Assembly: GCA_000437375.1 (NCBI GenBank)
Contig: FR898220.1
Coordinates: 40,724 to 49,756, forward strand
From: Eubacterium sp. CAG:841
GTDB taxonomy: Bacteria > Bacillota > Clostridia > Oscillospirales > CAG-272
Length of the DNA stretch: 9,033 nt
Direction of reading: 5' to 3'
The position numbers were made by a program, and so were the translations under genes. The notes beneath the pieces were generated by a model. It saw only the letters and a program-made list of their open reading frames with translations, was not told the DNA's origin and ran no database searches. Shown piece after piece: positions 1 through 6,502 of the stretch (its first letter is position 1; each line of letters opens with the position of its first letter).

Positions 1-909
1 GCCGCCACAAGCGATACCGTAGCAGAGCTTTCTTGTATGCCTGCCGGAGGAAGAATACGTTTTAAGACCGATTCCGACTATGTTGTTGTTCATGCCGGAA
101 CTTATGGTGTGCTTTGGGACGACATAAACGATACACTCACAAGCAGACTCGGCTTTGATATGTTTGAACTGAAAAACGGAAAGCCTTGCTTTTCGGCGAT
201 ATTTGTCCCGTCGCAGGGAGCGGGAAAAAATTATTCCGAAAGTCGTGTGCGATTCCCGTCGGCGGAGATGAGAGAGCTGATAATAGATCTGCCGCTGTTT
301 GCAAAGGTGAAAGACGTTTATATAGCACTGAGAGAAGGCTCTCATATTGATTGCGGCACAGGATATTTACATAAGAAACCGATAGTTTTCTACGGCTCGT
401 CAATCGTTCACGGCGTCGGAGCGGGGAAACCGGCGAGCAATTATCCCGCCATAATAGGCAGAAGGCTTGACAGCGACTTTATAAATTTGGGATTTGCCGG
501 CGCGGCGAAGGCTGAAAAAGCGGTTATGGATTATATTTCAGAACTTGATATGAGCGTTTTTGTTTATGATTACGATCATAACGCGCCAAGCGCAGAATAT
601 CTTGCCGAAACGCATTATGCGGGATATATGACGGTGAGAAAAAAACAGCCCAATCTGCCGATAATAATGGCTTCCAAAGTGGATTATTACCGTGACGAAG
701 CGGAAAACGAAAAGAGACGTCTTATAATTGAGGAAAGCTACAGGCGCGGAATAGCGGCAGGAGATAAAAATCTGTACTTTATCGACGGCAGACATATTTT
801 TGACGACGATTTCAGAAATGAATCCACACAGGACGGATGCCATCCGAATGACGTAGGCTATCTTGCAATGGCAAAAGCTTTCGGGGAGATTATTGAGAAA
901 TTGATTTAA
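1..909 (+). CDS. SGNH/GDSL-like hydrolase (esterase), 5' partial
   Basis: This is probably a serine esterase or carbohydrate esterase of the SGNH fold; the substrate cannot be told. The frame is open to the left window edge, and the in-frame ATG at position 37 has no convincing ribosome binding site, so the true start is probably outside the window. Numbering residues from that ATG: an N-terminal beta-rich region with the GxDLY-like stretch GFDMFELKNGKP (about 39-50) precedes the SGNH domain. Block I is YGSSIVHG (119-126), with S122 as the likely nucleophile and Ser in place of the usual Asp of GDS. Block II is around GFAGAA (152-157). Block III has N182 in YDYDHNAP. Block V is DGCHPND (266-272), giving the D266/H269 pair. 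The arrangement resembles the Lipase_GDSL_3 group with its N-terminal accessory domain. No membrane segment is visible. The gene converges on asnB across a 47-bp gap. The fold assignment is firm; the function is not. Confidence 0.8.
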   Translation, partial: AATSDTVAELSCMPAGGRIRFKTDSDYVVVHAGTYGVLWDDINDTLTSRLGFDMFELKNGKPCFSAIFVPSQGAGKNYSESRVRFPSAEMRELIIDLPLFAKVKDVYIALREGSHIDCGTGYLHKKPIVFYGSSIVHGVGAGKPASNYPAIIGRRLDSDFINLGFAGAAKAEKAVMDYISELDMSVFVYDYDHNAPSAEYLAETHYAGYMTVRKKQPNLPIIMASKVDYYRDEAENEKRRLIIEESYRRGIAAGDKNLYFIDGRHIFDDDFRNESTQDGCHPNDVGYLAMAKAFGEIIEKLI

Positions 910-917
910 AAACAAAT

Positions 918-956
918 CCGTCGCGGGCAGAATTAAATGCTGCCCACGACGGTGTT
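918..956. terminator. Bidirectional intrinsic terminator between the esterase gene and asnB
   Basis: A 13-position stem (arms 918-930 and 940-952, one C/A mismatch at 924/946) encloses a 9-nt loop. On the plus strand it is followed by TGTTTTATTTT. On the minus strand it is followed by a T-rich ATTTGTTTTTAAAT stretch. It lies exactly between the two convergent stop codons and probably ends both transcripts. Confidence 0.85.
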
Positions 957-2534
957 TTATTTTCCGCTTTCGCCGTAGTTCGAAAGCACCCTTGCGGAGG
1001 GGTCGTCAACATTGCAGCCCCGCCACGATTTGTTCGGCATCCAGAAGTCGGCTATCATCTGCGACTGACCGGGATAATACTTTTCAAATATTTCGCGGTA
1101 GAGCAGGGATTCTTTTGTGAAAGGTGTGCAGTGAACGTACTTTTTACGCTTTTCTTCAAATTCTTTATCTGTGTAAAGTCCGGCGGCGTATTCTTTGAGA
1201 TAATCAACCATAGAGTGTCCTACGGCGTCGGAAAAAGCGGCTTTTTCGCGATAAAGAATGTCGTGGGGAAGGTAGTCTCCCTCGAATGCATGGCGAAGCA
1301 GATATTTTCCTTTTCCGTATTTGTTGAGTTTGAGCTCCGGATTTACAGACATCACATAATGAACGAAATCAAGATCGCCGAACGGTACGCGTGCTTCGAG
1401 CGAGTTTACCGAAATGCAACGGTCTGCACGGAGAACGTCGTACATATGAAGCTCTCGGATCCTCTTTTCGGATTCCTTTTGAAATTCTTCAGCCGACGGG
1501 GCAAAATCGGTATATTTGTAGCCGAAAAGCTCATCCGATATTTCTCCCGTAAGAAGCACGCGGATATCTGTGTTTTCATGTATCCATTTGCAAAGCAGAT
1601 ACATTCCCATGCTTGCGCGGATAGTGGTTATGTCAAATGTTCCGAGCAGGGCGATAACGCTTTCAAGTGACGAAAGCACTTCATCTTTGGTCATTATTAC
1701 TTCCGTGTGATCGCTTCCGATATATTCCGCTACTTCTTTGGCATATTTAAGATCTATTGCGTCTCCTTCCATACCTATTGCAAAGGTACGGATGGGCTTT
1801 TTGCTTTCTCTTGCGGCTATCGCGCAGACAAGGGAAGAATCAAGTCCGCCGGAGAGCAGAAAGCCGACGTTTGCGTCCGAGACAAGTCTTTTTTTCACGC
1901 CGGCGACAAGCTTTTCGTGAATGTTTCTGCAAACCTCCTCGAGTCCGTCGCAACAGATTCCGTCAGCGTTTGAAATATCGTGGTAGCAGACGAACTTACC
2001 GTCCTTCCAATAGTGACCGGGAGGGAAAGGCATTATTTTATCGCACAAGCCGATAAGGTTTTTCGGCTCGCTTGCAAAAATTATAACGCCTTTTTTATCA
2101 TATCCGTAGTAAAGCGGGCGGATACCTATCGGATCGCGCGCGGCGATATATTCTTTTTTGTCCCCGTCATAGATTATCATTGCAAATTCGGCATCGAGCA
2201 TGGAAAACATATAAGTGCCGTATTTGCGATACATAGGCAGAATTATTTCGCAGTCCGAGCCGCTCTTGAAGGTGTAATCTTTTGAAAGCGCTTCACGGTA
2301 TTTTTCATATCCGTAAATTTCTCCGTTGCAGACGGCATAGCTTCCGTCAAGCTCAAAAGGCTGCATGCCTTCCGGCGTAAGCCCCATTATCGCAAGACGA
2401 TGAAAGCCCAGAAGTCCTTTGCCTGTATCTATTATTTTGCTGTCGTCGGGGCCGCGCGAAAAGGTTTTTTCAAAGCCTTTCTCAAAAGCAGAAAAAGTGG
2501 CACCGATATCGCAATATCCCATAATTGAACACAT
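957..2534 (-). CDS. asnB: Asparagine synthetase B, glutamine-hydrolysing
   Basis: This cytosolic enzyme makes asparagine from aspartate, ATP and glutamine. It has 525 residues, close to the size of E. coli AsnB (554). The start is fixed by GGAGGA eight bases upstream and by the MCSIMGY beginning, in which Cys2 becomes the N-terminal nucleophile after Met removal. The class-II glutaminase domain covers about residues 2-195: RGPDDS (28-33), RLAIMG (46-51), CNGEIYG (69-75), SDCEII (93-98) and RDPIGIRPLYYG (133-144). The synthetase domain follows, with the ATP-pyrophosphatase P-loop SGGLDSS (228-234), TGEISDELFGYKY (329-341, usually GEGSDE-FGGY), a VEARVPF-like stretch (SLEARVPFGD) and the C-terminal FWMPNKSW and DPSAR motifs. 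It lies downstream of glnN on the same strand, so the product of one enzyme is the amide donor of the other. A T-box with an Asn specifier precedes it, which independently supports the function. Confidence 0.96.
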   Translation of the reverse strand: MCSIMGYCDIGATFSAFEKGFEKTFSRGPDDSKIIDTGKGLLGFHRLAIMGLTPEGMQPFELDGSYAVCNGEIYGYEKYREALSKDYTFKSGSDCEIILPMYRKYGTYMFSMLDAEFAMIIYDGDKKEYIAARDPIGIRPLYYGYDKKGVIIFASEPKNLIGLCDKIMPFPPGHYWKDGKFVCYHDISNADGICCDGLEEVCRNIHEKLVAGVKKRLVSDANVGFLLSGGLDSSLVCAIAARESKKPIRTFAIGMEGDAIDLKYAKEVAEYIGSDHTEVIMTKDEVLSSLESVIALLGTFDITTIRASMGMYLLCKWIHENTDIRVLLTGEISDELFGYKYTDFAPSAEEFQKESEKRIRELHMYDVLRADRCISVNSLEARVPFGDLDFVHYVMSVNPELKLNKYGKGKYLLRHAFEGDYLPHDILYREKAAFSDAVGHSMVDYLKEYAAGLYTDKEFEEKRKKYVHCTPFTKESLLYREIFEKYYPGQSQMIADFWMPNKSWRGCNVDDPSARVLSNYGESGK

Positions 2535-2549
2535 AATAAAAATCCTCCG
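2532..2549 (-). promoter_or_regulatory. Ribosome binding site and start codon of asnB
   Basis: A GGAGGA core (2548-2543) lies eight bases before ATG (2534-2532). The 18 bases are identical to the corresponding region of glnN, including the A/T spacer. Confidence 0.9.
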
Positions 2550-2561
2550 ATTATAATATTA

Positions 2562-2790
2562 AAGCATTCAACAGGGCAAGTGCTTATCTCGCGGTGCCAC
2601 CTGTTTTTGTTCTCTTTTCCGACTTCATAAAAAGTCTTTCCGCTGTAACGGGCGAACCCCGTCTCACCTACTCGGGAATTGCCTTTCGGATCACGGCTTA
2701 TCGGGTGTTATTTTCCCGGATTCGTTCCGCATGGCTCTCACCGTTCCATGCTCGCTGTGGGCGACATTCCGGGATACTTGTCCCGATTCA
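2562..2790 (-). ncRNA. T-box riboswitch leader of asnB, specifier AAC (Asn)
   Basis: Reading the minus strand, Stem I begins with TCGGG (2786-2782), pairing with CCCGA (2705-2701). The loop-E element AGTA (2778-2775) faces GAA (2715-2713). TCCCGGA (2774-2768) pairs with TCCGGGA (2720-2714). The specifier AAC lies at 2709-2707 and is followed by a purine, as expected for Asn. The distal hairpin CATGG...CCATG carries the typical GGTGAGAG loop. A Stem III-like hairpin, GACTT...AAGTC, follows. The T-box bulge TGGCACC lies inside an intact antiterminator: ACAGG (2604-2600) pairs with CCTGT (2575-2571), and GCGAG (2592-2588) pairs with CTTGC (2580-2576). The UGGC bulge would pair with GCCA, matching the G discriminator base of bacterial tRNA-Asn. 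Uncharged tRNA-Asn should therefore raise asnB expression. No classical terminator is evident; a weak AAGCA/TGCTT hairpin (2585-2581/2566-2562) competes with the antiterminator. Confidence 0.9.
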
Positions 2791-2809
2791 AACGCTTTTT
2801 GTGTTTTGT

Positions 2810-4906
2810 TTATTTTACACCGAACAGCAGATCGCTGTAGGTGGGGAACGGCCAATATTTTTCTGCCGTCAGGGTTTCGGCTTCGTCGCATACGACACGA
2901 AGCTCCGCCATCTTCTGAAGAATTACATCGCGGATAAAGTATGATTCCTCCGTTATATCGGATATGGTTTTCATCTTTATAAGAGATGATTCAAGAGCGG
3001 ATGTTGCTTCTGCGATTTCATCCGTAAGCGAAGAAAGCTTAAGTATTGTTGCCTTCTCATATTTGCAGGAAAGTCCGGAAACGGCGTCAAGCTTTGCGGA
3101 AAGCGTTTTTGAAAGATCTCCGGTATAGCCTTCAACGGCGGGCAGGATCTCTTTCTTTGCCATATCGACCATTGTAAGTGCTTCTATATTGACTGTTTTG
3201 CAGTAGTTTTCAAGCGTGGTTTCATAGCGCGATTCAATTTCAACGGGGGAAAGCACCTTGTGCAGAGAAAGCATATCTATGTTCTTTTTTTCGAGCAGGG
3301 CTGTTGCCGCGTCCGGCGTCGTGCGGAGATTGAGAAGTCCTCTCTTTTCAGTTGCTTCCTTTATCCATGTGTCATCGTAGCCGTTGCCGTTGAAGATTAT
3401 GCGCTTATGCTCTTTCACGGTATTTTTAATGACTTCGTGGAGGGCACCTTCAAAGTCGCTTGCTATTTCAAGCACATCGGCGTATTGACGGAGCGATTCG
3501 GCGACTGCGGCATTCAGCATTATGTTCGCATCGGCTATGCTGTTTGAGGAGCCGAGCATACGGAATTCAAATTTGTTACCTGTAAATGCAAAGGGCGAGG
3601 TGCGGTTGCGGTCGGTGGTGTCGCGCGTGAATTTGGGAAGAACATGAACGCCGAGTCTCATAACCGTTTTTTCCGCTGCGCTGTACGGTGTTTCGCTTTC
3701 TATCGCGTCGAGAACGGCTGTGAGCTCGTCACCCAAAAACATTGAAACAACTGCGGGAGGCGCTTCATTTGCACCGAGACGGTGATCGTTTCCTGCTGTC
3801 GCAACCGAAAGACGGAGCAGATCCTGATAATCGTCAACTGCTTTTATCACGGCGCACAGGAAAAGCAGGAACTGTGCATTTTCATAAGGCGTCTCGCCGG
3901 GAGTGAGCAGGTTCACGCCCGAATCTGTCGTCATAGACCAGTTGTTGTGTTTGCCCGAACCGTTTACGCCTGCAAAAGGCTTTTCGTGCAGCAGGCACAC
4001 AAGTCCGTGACGGGAAGCGACCTTCTGCATAATCTCCATTGTAAGCTGGTTATGGTCGGTTGCGATATTTGTCGTTGTGTATATAGGCGCAAGCTCGTGC
4101 TGAGCGGGAGCAACCTCGTTATGCTCCGTTTTCGCAAGCACGCCGAGTTTCCACAGCTCCTCGTTGAGATCTGCCATGTATGCGGCGACGCGCGGCTTTA
4201 TAACGCCGAAGTAATGATCGTCAAGCTCCTGACCTTTCGGCGGCTTTGCGCCGAAAAGCGTTCTTCCGCAGAAAACAAGGTCGTGACGTTTTTCATACAT
4301 TTCCTTGTCCACAAGGAAGTATTCCTGTTCGGGGCCGACGGATGTGCGTACGCATTTTACTTCCGTATTCCCGAAGAGGCGGAGAATTCTCAGCGCCTGT
4401 TTGTTCAGCGCCTGCATTGAGCGGAGCAGGGGAGTTTTTTTATCGAGCGCCTCGCCCCCGTAAGAGCAGAACGCTGTTGGAATATAAAGCGTTTTTCCCT
4501 TTATAAAAGCGTACGAGGTCGGATCCCATGCGGTATATCCGCGCGCTTCAAACGTCGCGCGAAGTCCGCCGGACGGGAAGGACGAAGCGTCAGGCTCGCC
4601 TTTTATAAGCTCTTTGCCGGAGAATTCCATAATAACTCCGCCGTCGGGCGAGGGCGTAATAAAGCTGTCGTGTTTTTCGGCTGTTATTCCCGTGAGCGGC
4701 TGAAACCAATGCGTAAAATGAGTGGCTCCGTGTTCTACTGCCCAATCCTTCATTGCGTCGGCTACCGCACTTGCTACCTCGCTGTCAAGACGGGCACCTT
4801 CGTCTATCGTCTTTTTCAGCGAGCGATAAACGGGAAGCGGAAGTCTTGCTTTCATTACCCTGTCGTCAAAAACAAGACTGCCGAAATAATCTGATACGGT
4901 GTTCAT
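2810..4906 (-). CDS. glnN: Glutamine synthetase type III (GSIII)
   Basis: This enzyme makes glutamine from glutamate, ammonia and ATP. It belongs to the large GSIII class known from Bacteroidetes, cyanobacteria and Clostridia. The product is 698 residues, normal for the family. An in-frame ATG at 5083 would add 59 residues, but it would translate the -10 box and the leader terminator. The GGAGGA eight bases before 4906 marks the real start. Family features include RLPLPVYRSLKKTID (21-35), HFTHWFQPLTG (63-73), GGLRATFEARGYTAWDPTS (113-131) and GPEQEYFLVD (191-200) with the metal-binding glutamates. Further on are NEVAPAQHELAP (263-274), HEKPFAGVNGSGKHNNWS (307-324) and the FTGNKFEFRMLGSS signature (441-454). 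Expression is probably controlled by antitermination in its leader. No terminator separates it from the asnB T-box, so the two genes likely form one transcription unit with an internal control point. Confidence 0.96.
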   Translation of the reverse strand: MNTVSDYFGSLVFDDRVMKARLPLPVYRSLKKTIDEGARLDSEVASAVADAMKDWAVEHGATHFTHWFQPLTGITAEKHDSFITPSPDGGVIMEFSGKELIKGEPDASSFPSGGLRATFEARGYTAWDPTSYAFIKGKTLYIPTAFCSYGGEALDKKTPLLRSMQALNKQALRILRLFGNTEVKCVRTSVGPEQEYFLVDKEMYEKRHDLVFCGRTLFGAKPPKGQELDDHYFGVIKPRVAAYMADLNEELWKLGVLAKTEHNEVAPAQHELAPIYTTTNIATDHNQLTMEIMQKVASRHGLVCLLHEKPFAGVNGSGKHNNWSMTTDSGVNLLTPGETPYENAQFLLFLCAVIKAVDDYQDLLRLSVATAGNDHRLGANEAPPAVVSMFLGDELTAVLDAIESETPYSAAEKTVMRLGVHVLPKFTRDTTDRNRTSPFAFTGNKFEFRMLGSSNSIADANIMLNAAVAESLRQYADVLEIASDFEGALHEVIKNTVKEHKRIIFNGNGYDDTWIKEATEKRGLLNLRTTPDAATALLEKKNIDMLSLHKVLSPVEIESRYETTLENYCKTVNIEALTMVDMAKKEILPAVEGYTGDLSKTLSAKLDAVSGLSCKYEKATILKLSSLTDEIAEATSALESSLIKMKTISDITEESYFIRDVILQKMAELRVVCDEAETLTAEKYWPFPTYSDLLFGVK

Positions 4907-4921
4907 AATAAAAATCCTCCG
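4904..4921 (-). promoter_or_regulatory. Ribosome binding site that decides the glnN start
   Basis: GGAGGA (4920-4915) lies eight bases before ATG (4906-4904), directly after the U-tract of the leader terminator. It supports initiation at MNTVSDYFG rather than at the upstream in-frame ATG. Confidence 0.9.
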
Positions 4922-4922
4922 G

Positions 4923-4984
4923 AAAAATAAAAACAGCGAGGGAAGGACATCCGCTTTTATATCGGGACGCCGTTGCCTCGCTGT
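4923..4984 (-). terminator. Leader (attenuator) terminator of glnN
   Basis: On the minus strand ACAGCGAGG (4984-4976) pairs perfectly with CCTCGCTGT (4941-4933). An inner helix, GGCGTCC (4971-4965) with GGATGTCC (4952-4945, one bulge), extends it. The hairpin runs into TTTTTATTTTT (4933-4923). It sits between the promoter and the glnN ribosome binding site, so unregulated transcripts should stop before the gene. Its 5' arm overlaps the second ANTAR-type hairpin, so the two folds exclude each other. Confidence 0.88.
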
Positions 4985-5045
4985 ATGATTTCTTAAAACA
5001 AAAAATGCGCCAATGAGAGTATATCTCAAAGACGCCATTGCCTTT
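4963..5045 (-). promoter_or_regulatory. Two-hairpin ANTAR-type antitermination target in the glnN leader
   Basis: Two 18-nt units share a 6+6+6 design on the minus strand. Hairpin 1 (5045-5028) is AAAGGC-AATGGC-GTCTTT, a complete 6-bp stem with one G·U pair. Hairpin 2 (4980-4963) is CGAGGC-AACGGC-GTCCCG, with one G·U pair and one A/C mismatch. Both hexaloops have A at position 1 and G at position 4, the conserved features of RNAs bound by ANTAR proteins such as EutV and NasR. Hairpin 2 contains half of the terminator 5' arm, so stabilising it would prevent termination. A further small hairpin (5028-5014, TGAGA/TCTCA) lies between them. An ANTAR protein is encoded about 1.5 kb away, which makes the match meaningful. 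The long 47-nt spacer is unusual. Confidence 0.75.
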
Positions 5046-5054
5046 ATGGGCGAT

Positions 5055-5083
5055 ATTATATACGAAGCTTTTGCGTTTGTCAA
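5055..5083 (-). promoter_or_regulatory. Sigma-A promoter of glnN
   Basis: On the minus strand a perfect TTGACA (5083-5078) and a perfect TATAAT (5060-5055) are separated by 17 bp. Transcription should begin near 5048, giving a leader of about 140 nt. An extra TTGACA lies just upstream of the -35 box. Confidence 0.88.
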
Positions 5084-5091
5084 TACCTTTT

Positions 5092-5114
5092 GTCAAAAAA
5101 ATTCATTTTTTGAC
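5092..5114. promoter_or_regulatory. A/T-rich palindrome between the divergent promoters
   Basis: GTCAAAAAA (5092-5100) and TTTTTTGAC (5106-5114) are perfect inverted arms around ATTCA. The palindrome lies between the two -35 boxes, 8 bp from the glnN one and 11 bp from the glnA one. It could be an operator shared by both genes or a curved upstream element. It does not fit the 17-bp TnrA/GlnR box spacing. Confidence 0.4.
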
Positions 5115-5125
5115 CGAAAAAGCGA

Positions 5126-5155
5126 TTGACAACAAAACCGCAGATGTGATATTAT
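5126..5155 (+). promoter_or_regulatory. Sigma-A promoter of glnA
   Basis: TTGACA (5126-5131) is followed after 18 bp by TATTAT (5150-5155). Transcription should begin near 5162, immediately before the 5' arm of the leader terminator. Confidence 0.75.
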
Positions 5156-5163
5156 ATATCATC

Positions 5164-5236
5164 AAAAAAGCAAAGGAATTCATTTGCGTAAGGAAAACCG
5201 ATTCCTTGTTTTGAATGAGATTCCTTGCTTTTTTGC
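5164..5236 (+). terminator. Leader attenuator of glnA: terminator plus competing hairpins
   Basis: The arm 5164-5179 (six A, then GCAAAGGAAT) pairs with 5220-5234 (ATTCCTTGC and six T), giving 15 pairs with one bulged A. It ends in a run of T, so it can act as an intrinsic terminator before glnA. Two adjacent 18-nt hairpins precede its 3' arm. The first, 5170-5187 (GCAAA/TTTGC), shares bases with the terminator 5' arm. The second, 5190-5207, is AAGGAA-AACCGA-TTCCTT with a hexaloop. ATTCCTTG occurs twice (5201-5208 and 5220-5227), so the upstream AAGGAAT can pair with either copy. The tandem-hairpin shape recalls ANTAR targets, but the loops lack the G at position 4, so the regulator is uncertain. 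Confidence 0.7.
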
Positions 5237-5241
5237 ATTTC

Positions 5242-5265
5242 GGAGAAAGGCGGAAAACGTTTATG
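5242..5265 (+). promoter_or_regulatory. Ribosome binding site and start codon of glnA
   Basis: A purine-rich GGAGAAAGGCGG (5242-5253) precedes ATG at 5263. An upstream in-frame ATG at 5215 would lie within the loop and 3' arm of the leader terminator and lacks such a site. The protein beginning MKYSKEEVIQFV also matches where GSI proteins normally start. Confidence 0.8.
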
Positions 5266-6471
5266 AAATATTCGAAGGAAGAAGTTATTCAGTTCGTCGC
5301 GGAGGAGGACGTCAAGTTTATAAGAATGGCTTTCTGTGATATCTACGGCAAGCAGAAAAACATATCCATAATGCCGGGAGAGCTTGAAAGAGCGTTTGAA
5401 TACGGCATAGCCATAGACGCTTCTGCGATAGACGGCTTTGGCGGAGAAGTTCACTCCGATCTTTTCCTTCATCCGGACACGTCTACGCTTTGCGTTCTGC
5501 CGTGGAGACCCGAACACGGAAAAGTGGTGCGGATGTTCTGTACGGTGACTTATCCCGACGGGACGCCGTTTGAAGCCGATACGAGGGCGCTTCTCAGAAA
5601 AGCGTCGGAGGACGCGGAAAAGGAAGGCATAAGCTTTGCGTTCGGCTCCGAAATGGAATTCTATCTTTTCAAGTGTGATGAAAACGGAGAGCCGACAAAC
5701 ATTCCTTATGACAATGCAGGATATATGGACGTCGCTCCGGAAGACAAGGGAGAAAACGTCCGACGCGAGATATGCCTTACGCTTGAACGTATGGGCATAA
5801 ATCCGGAAAGCTCTCATCACGAGGAGGGACCGGGTCAGAACGAGATAGACTTCTGCTATTCGCACGCGATAACGGCGGCGGACGACGCGCTTACGTTCCG
5901 CTCGGTAGTGCTTGCCGTTGCAGCCCGCAACGGTCTTTGTGCGGATTTCTCTCCTAAACCGATCGAAAACAAAGCCGGAAACGGCATGCACATAAACTTT
6001 TCAGCAAAAAGGGCTGACGGTGCGGATATTATGCCGCATGTAATTGCGGGAATACTTGCACACATAAGAGAAATTACGGCGTTTCTCAACATTACGGAAA
6101 GCTCGTACAAACGCTTCGGCTCAAATAAGGCACCGAAGTATATTTCGTGGTCGGGAGAAAACCGCTCGCAGCTGATACGTATTCCTGCGGCGCAGGGAGA
6201 ATACCGTCGAGCCGAGCTTCGGTCTCCGGATCCGATGTGCAATCCTTATCTTGCGTTTACATTGCTGATAAGAGCGGGACTCGACGGGGTGAAAAACAAT
6301 ATGGTGTTGCCTGTGGCGGCAGATATAAATCTTTATACCGCGTCCGAAGAAGTAACCGCACATTATGAAAAACTGCCGGAGACTCTTGAAGAAGCAAAAG
6401 CCGCAGCAAAGGCGAGTGCGTTCGTTGCGGAAAATCTGCCGGCTTCGATAATAGCCGATTACACTGAATAA
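5263..6471 (+). CDS. glnA: Glutamine synthetase type I-like protein (short form)
   Basis: This is a cytosolic GSI-family protein predicted to ligate ammonia to glutamate using ATP. It has 402 residues, against 444 in B. subtilis GlnA. The beta-grasp domain covers about 1-100 and the catalytic domain the rest. Conserved parts include D52 in IDASAIDGF, E130 and E132 in GSEMEFYLF, HHEEGPGQNEIDF (185-197), H243 in NGMHINF, ENRSQLIRIP (299-308) and E318/R320 in AELRSPDP. Differences from the classical enzyme are Ala at position 55 where DGSS has its second Ser, a flap region one residue shorter with K289 where E. coli E327 sits, and absence of the last 25 or so residues. The reading frame is intact and no lost tail is visible in another frame, so this looks like a subfamily trait and not a frameshift. 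It is divergent from glnN and 31 bp upstream of the ANTAR gene. Family membership is certain; full biosynthetic activity is likely but not proven. Confidence 0.9.
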   Translation: MKYSKEEVIQFVAEEDVKFIRMAFCDIYGKQKNISIMPGELERAFEYGIAIDASAIDGFGGEVHSDLFLHPDTSTLCVLPWRPEHGKVVRMFCTVTYPDGTPFEADTRALLRKASEDAEKEGISFAFGSEMEFYLFKCDENGEPTNIPYDNAGYMDVAPEDKGENVRREICLTLERMGINPESSHHEEGPGQNEIDFCYSHAITAADDALTFRSVVLAVAARNGLCADFSPKPIENKAGNGMHINFSAKRADGADIMPHVIAGILAHIREITAFLNITESSYKRFGSNKAPKYISWSGENRSQLIRIPAAQGEYRRAELRSPDPMCNPYLAFTLLIRAGLDGVKNNMVLPVAADINLYTASEEVTAHYEKLPETLEEAKAAAKASAFVAENLPASIIADYTE

Positions 6472-6502
6472 TACAAAACAAAACCGACGGGAGGGATGAT
6501 AT

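Noticed and set aside
2812..2840. Separate asnB promoter at the end of glnN (TAAAAT at 2817-2812)
   Set aside because: The expected -35 position reads CTACAG, a poor match. A promoter remains possible but is not supported enough to list.
3782..4420. Plus-strand open frame (212 codons) inside glnN
   Set aside because: It is a shadow of the GSIII coding sequence, with Cys- and Arg-rich translation and no start signals.
4981..5027. Third ANTAR hairpin with loop ATTGGC in the glnN leader
   Set aside because: The loop-like sequence has A1 and G4, but its flanks form only one base pair, so no stem exists.
4907..5083. N-terminal extension of GlnN from an ATG at 5083
   Set aside because: It would translate the -10 box, both leader hairpins and the terminator. 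It lacks a ribosome binding site, and GSIII proteins normally begin near MNTVSDYFG.
5092..5116. TnrA/GlnR box at the divergent promoters
   Set aside because: The sequence begins TGTCA but the inverted half is too far away. The known box is TGTNA-N7-TNACA, 17 bp, and the palindrome here is 23 bp.
5215..5262. Upstream start for GlnA at 5215
   Set aside because: It lies within the terminator loop and 3' arm, has no ribosome binding site, and adds 16 residues not typical of GSI.
5152..5991. Long antisense open frame (279 codons) over glnA
   Set aside because: Its sequence is Arg-rich and low in protein-like character, it lies opposite a clearly real gene, and it has no ribosome site or recognisable motif.
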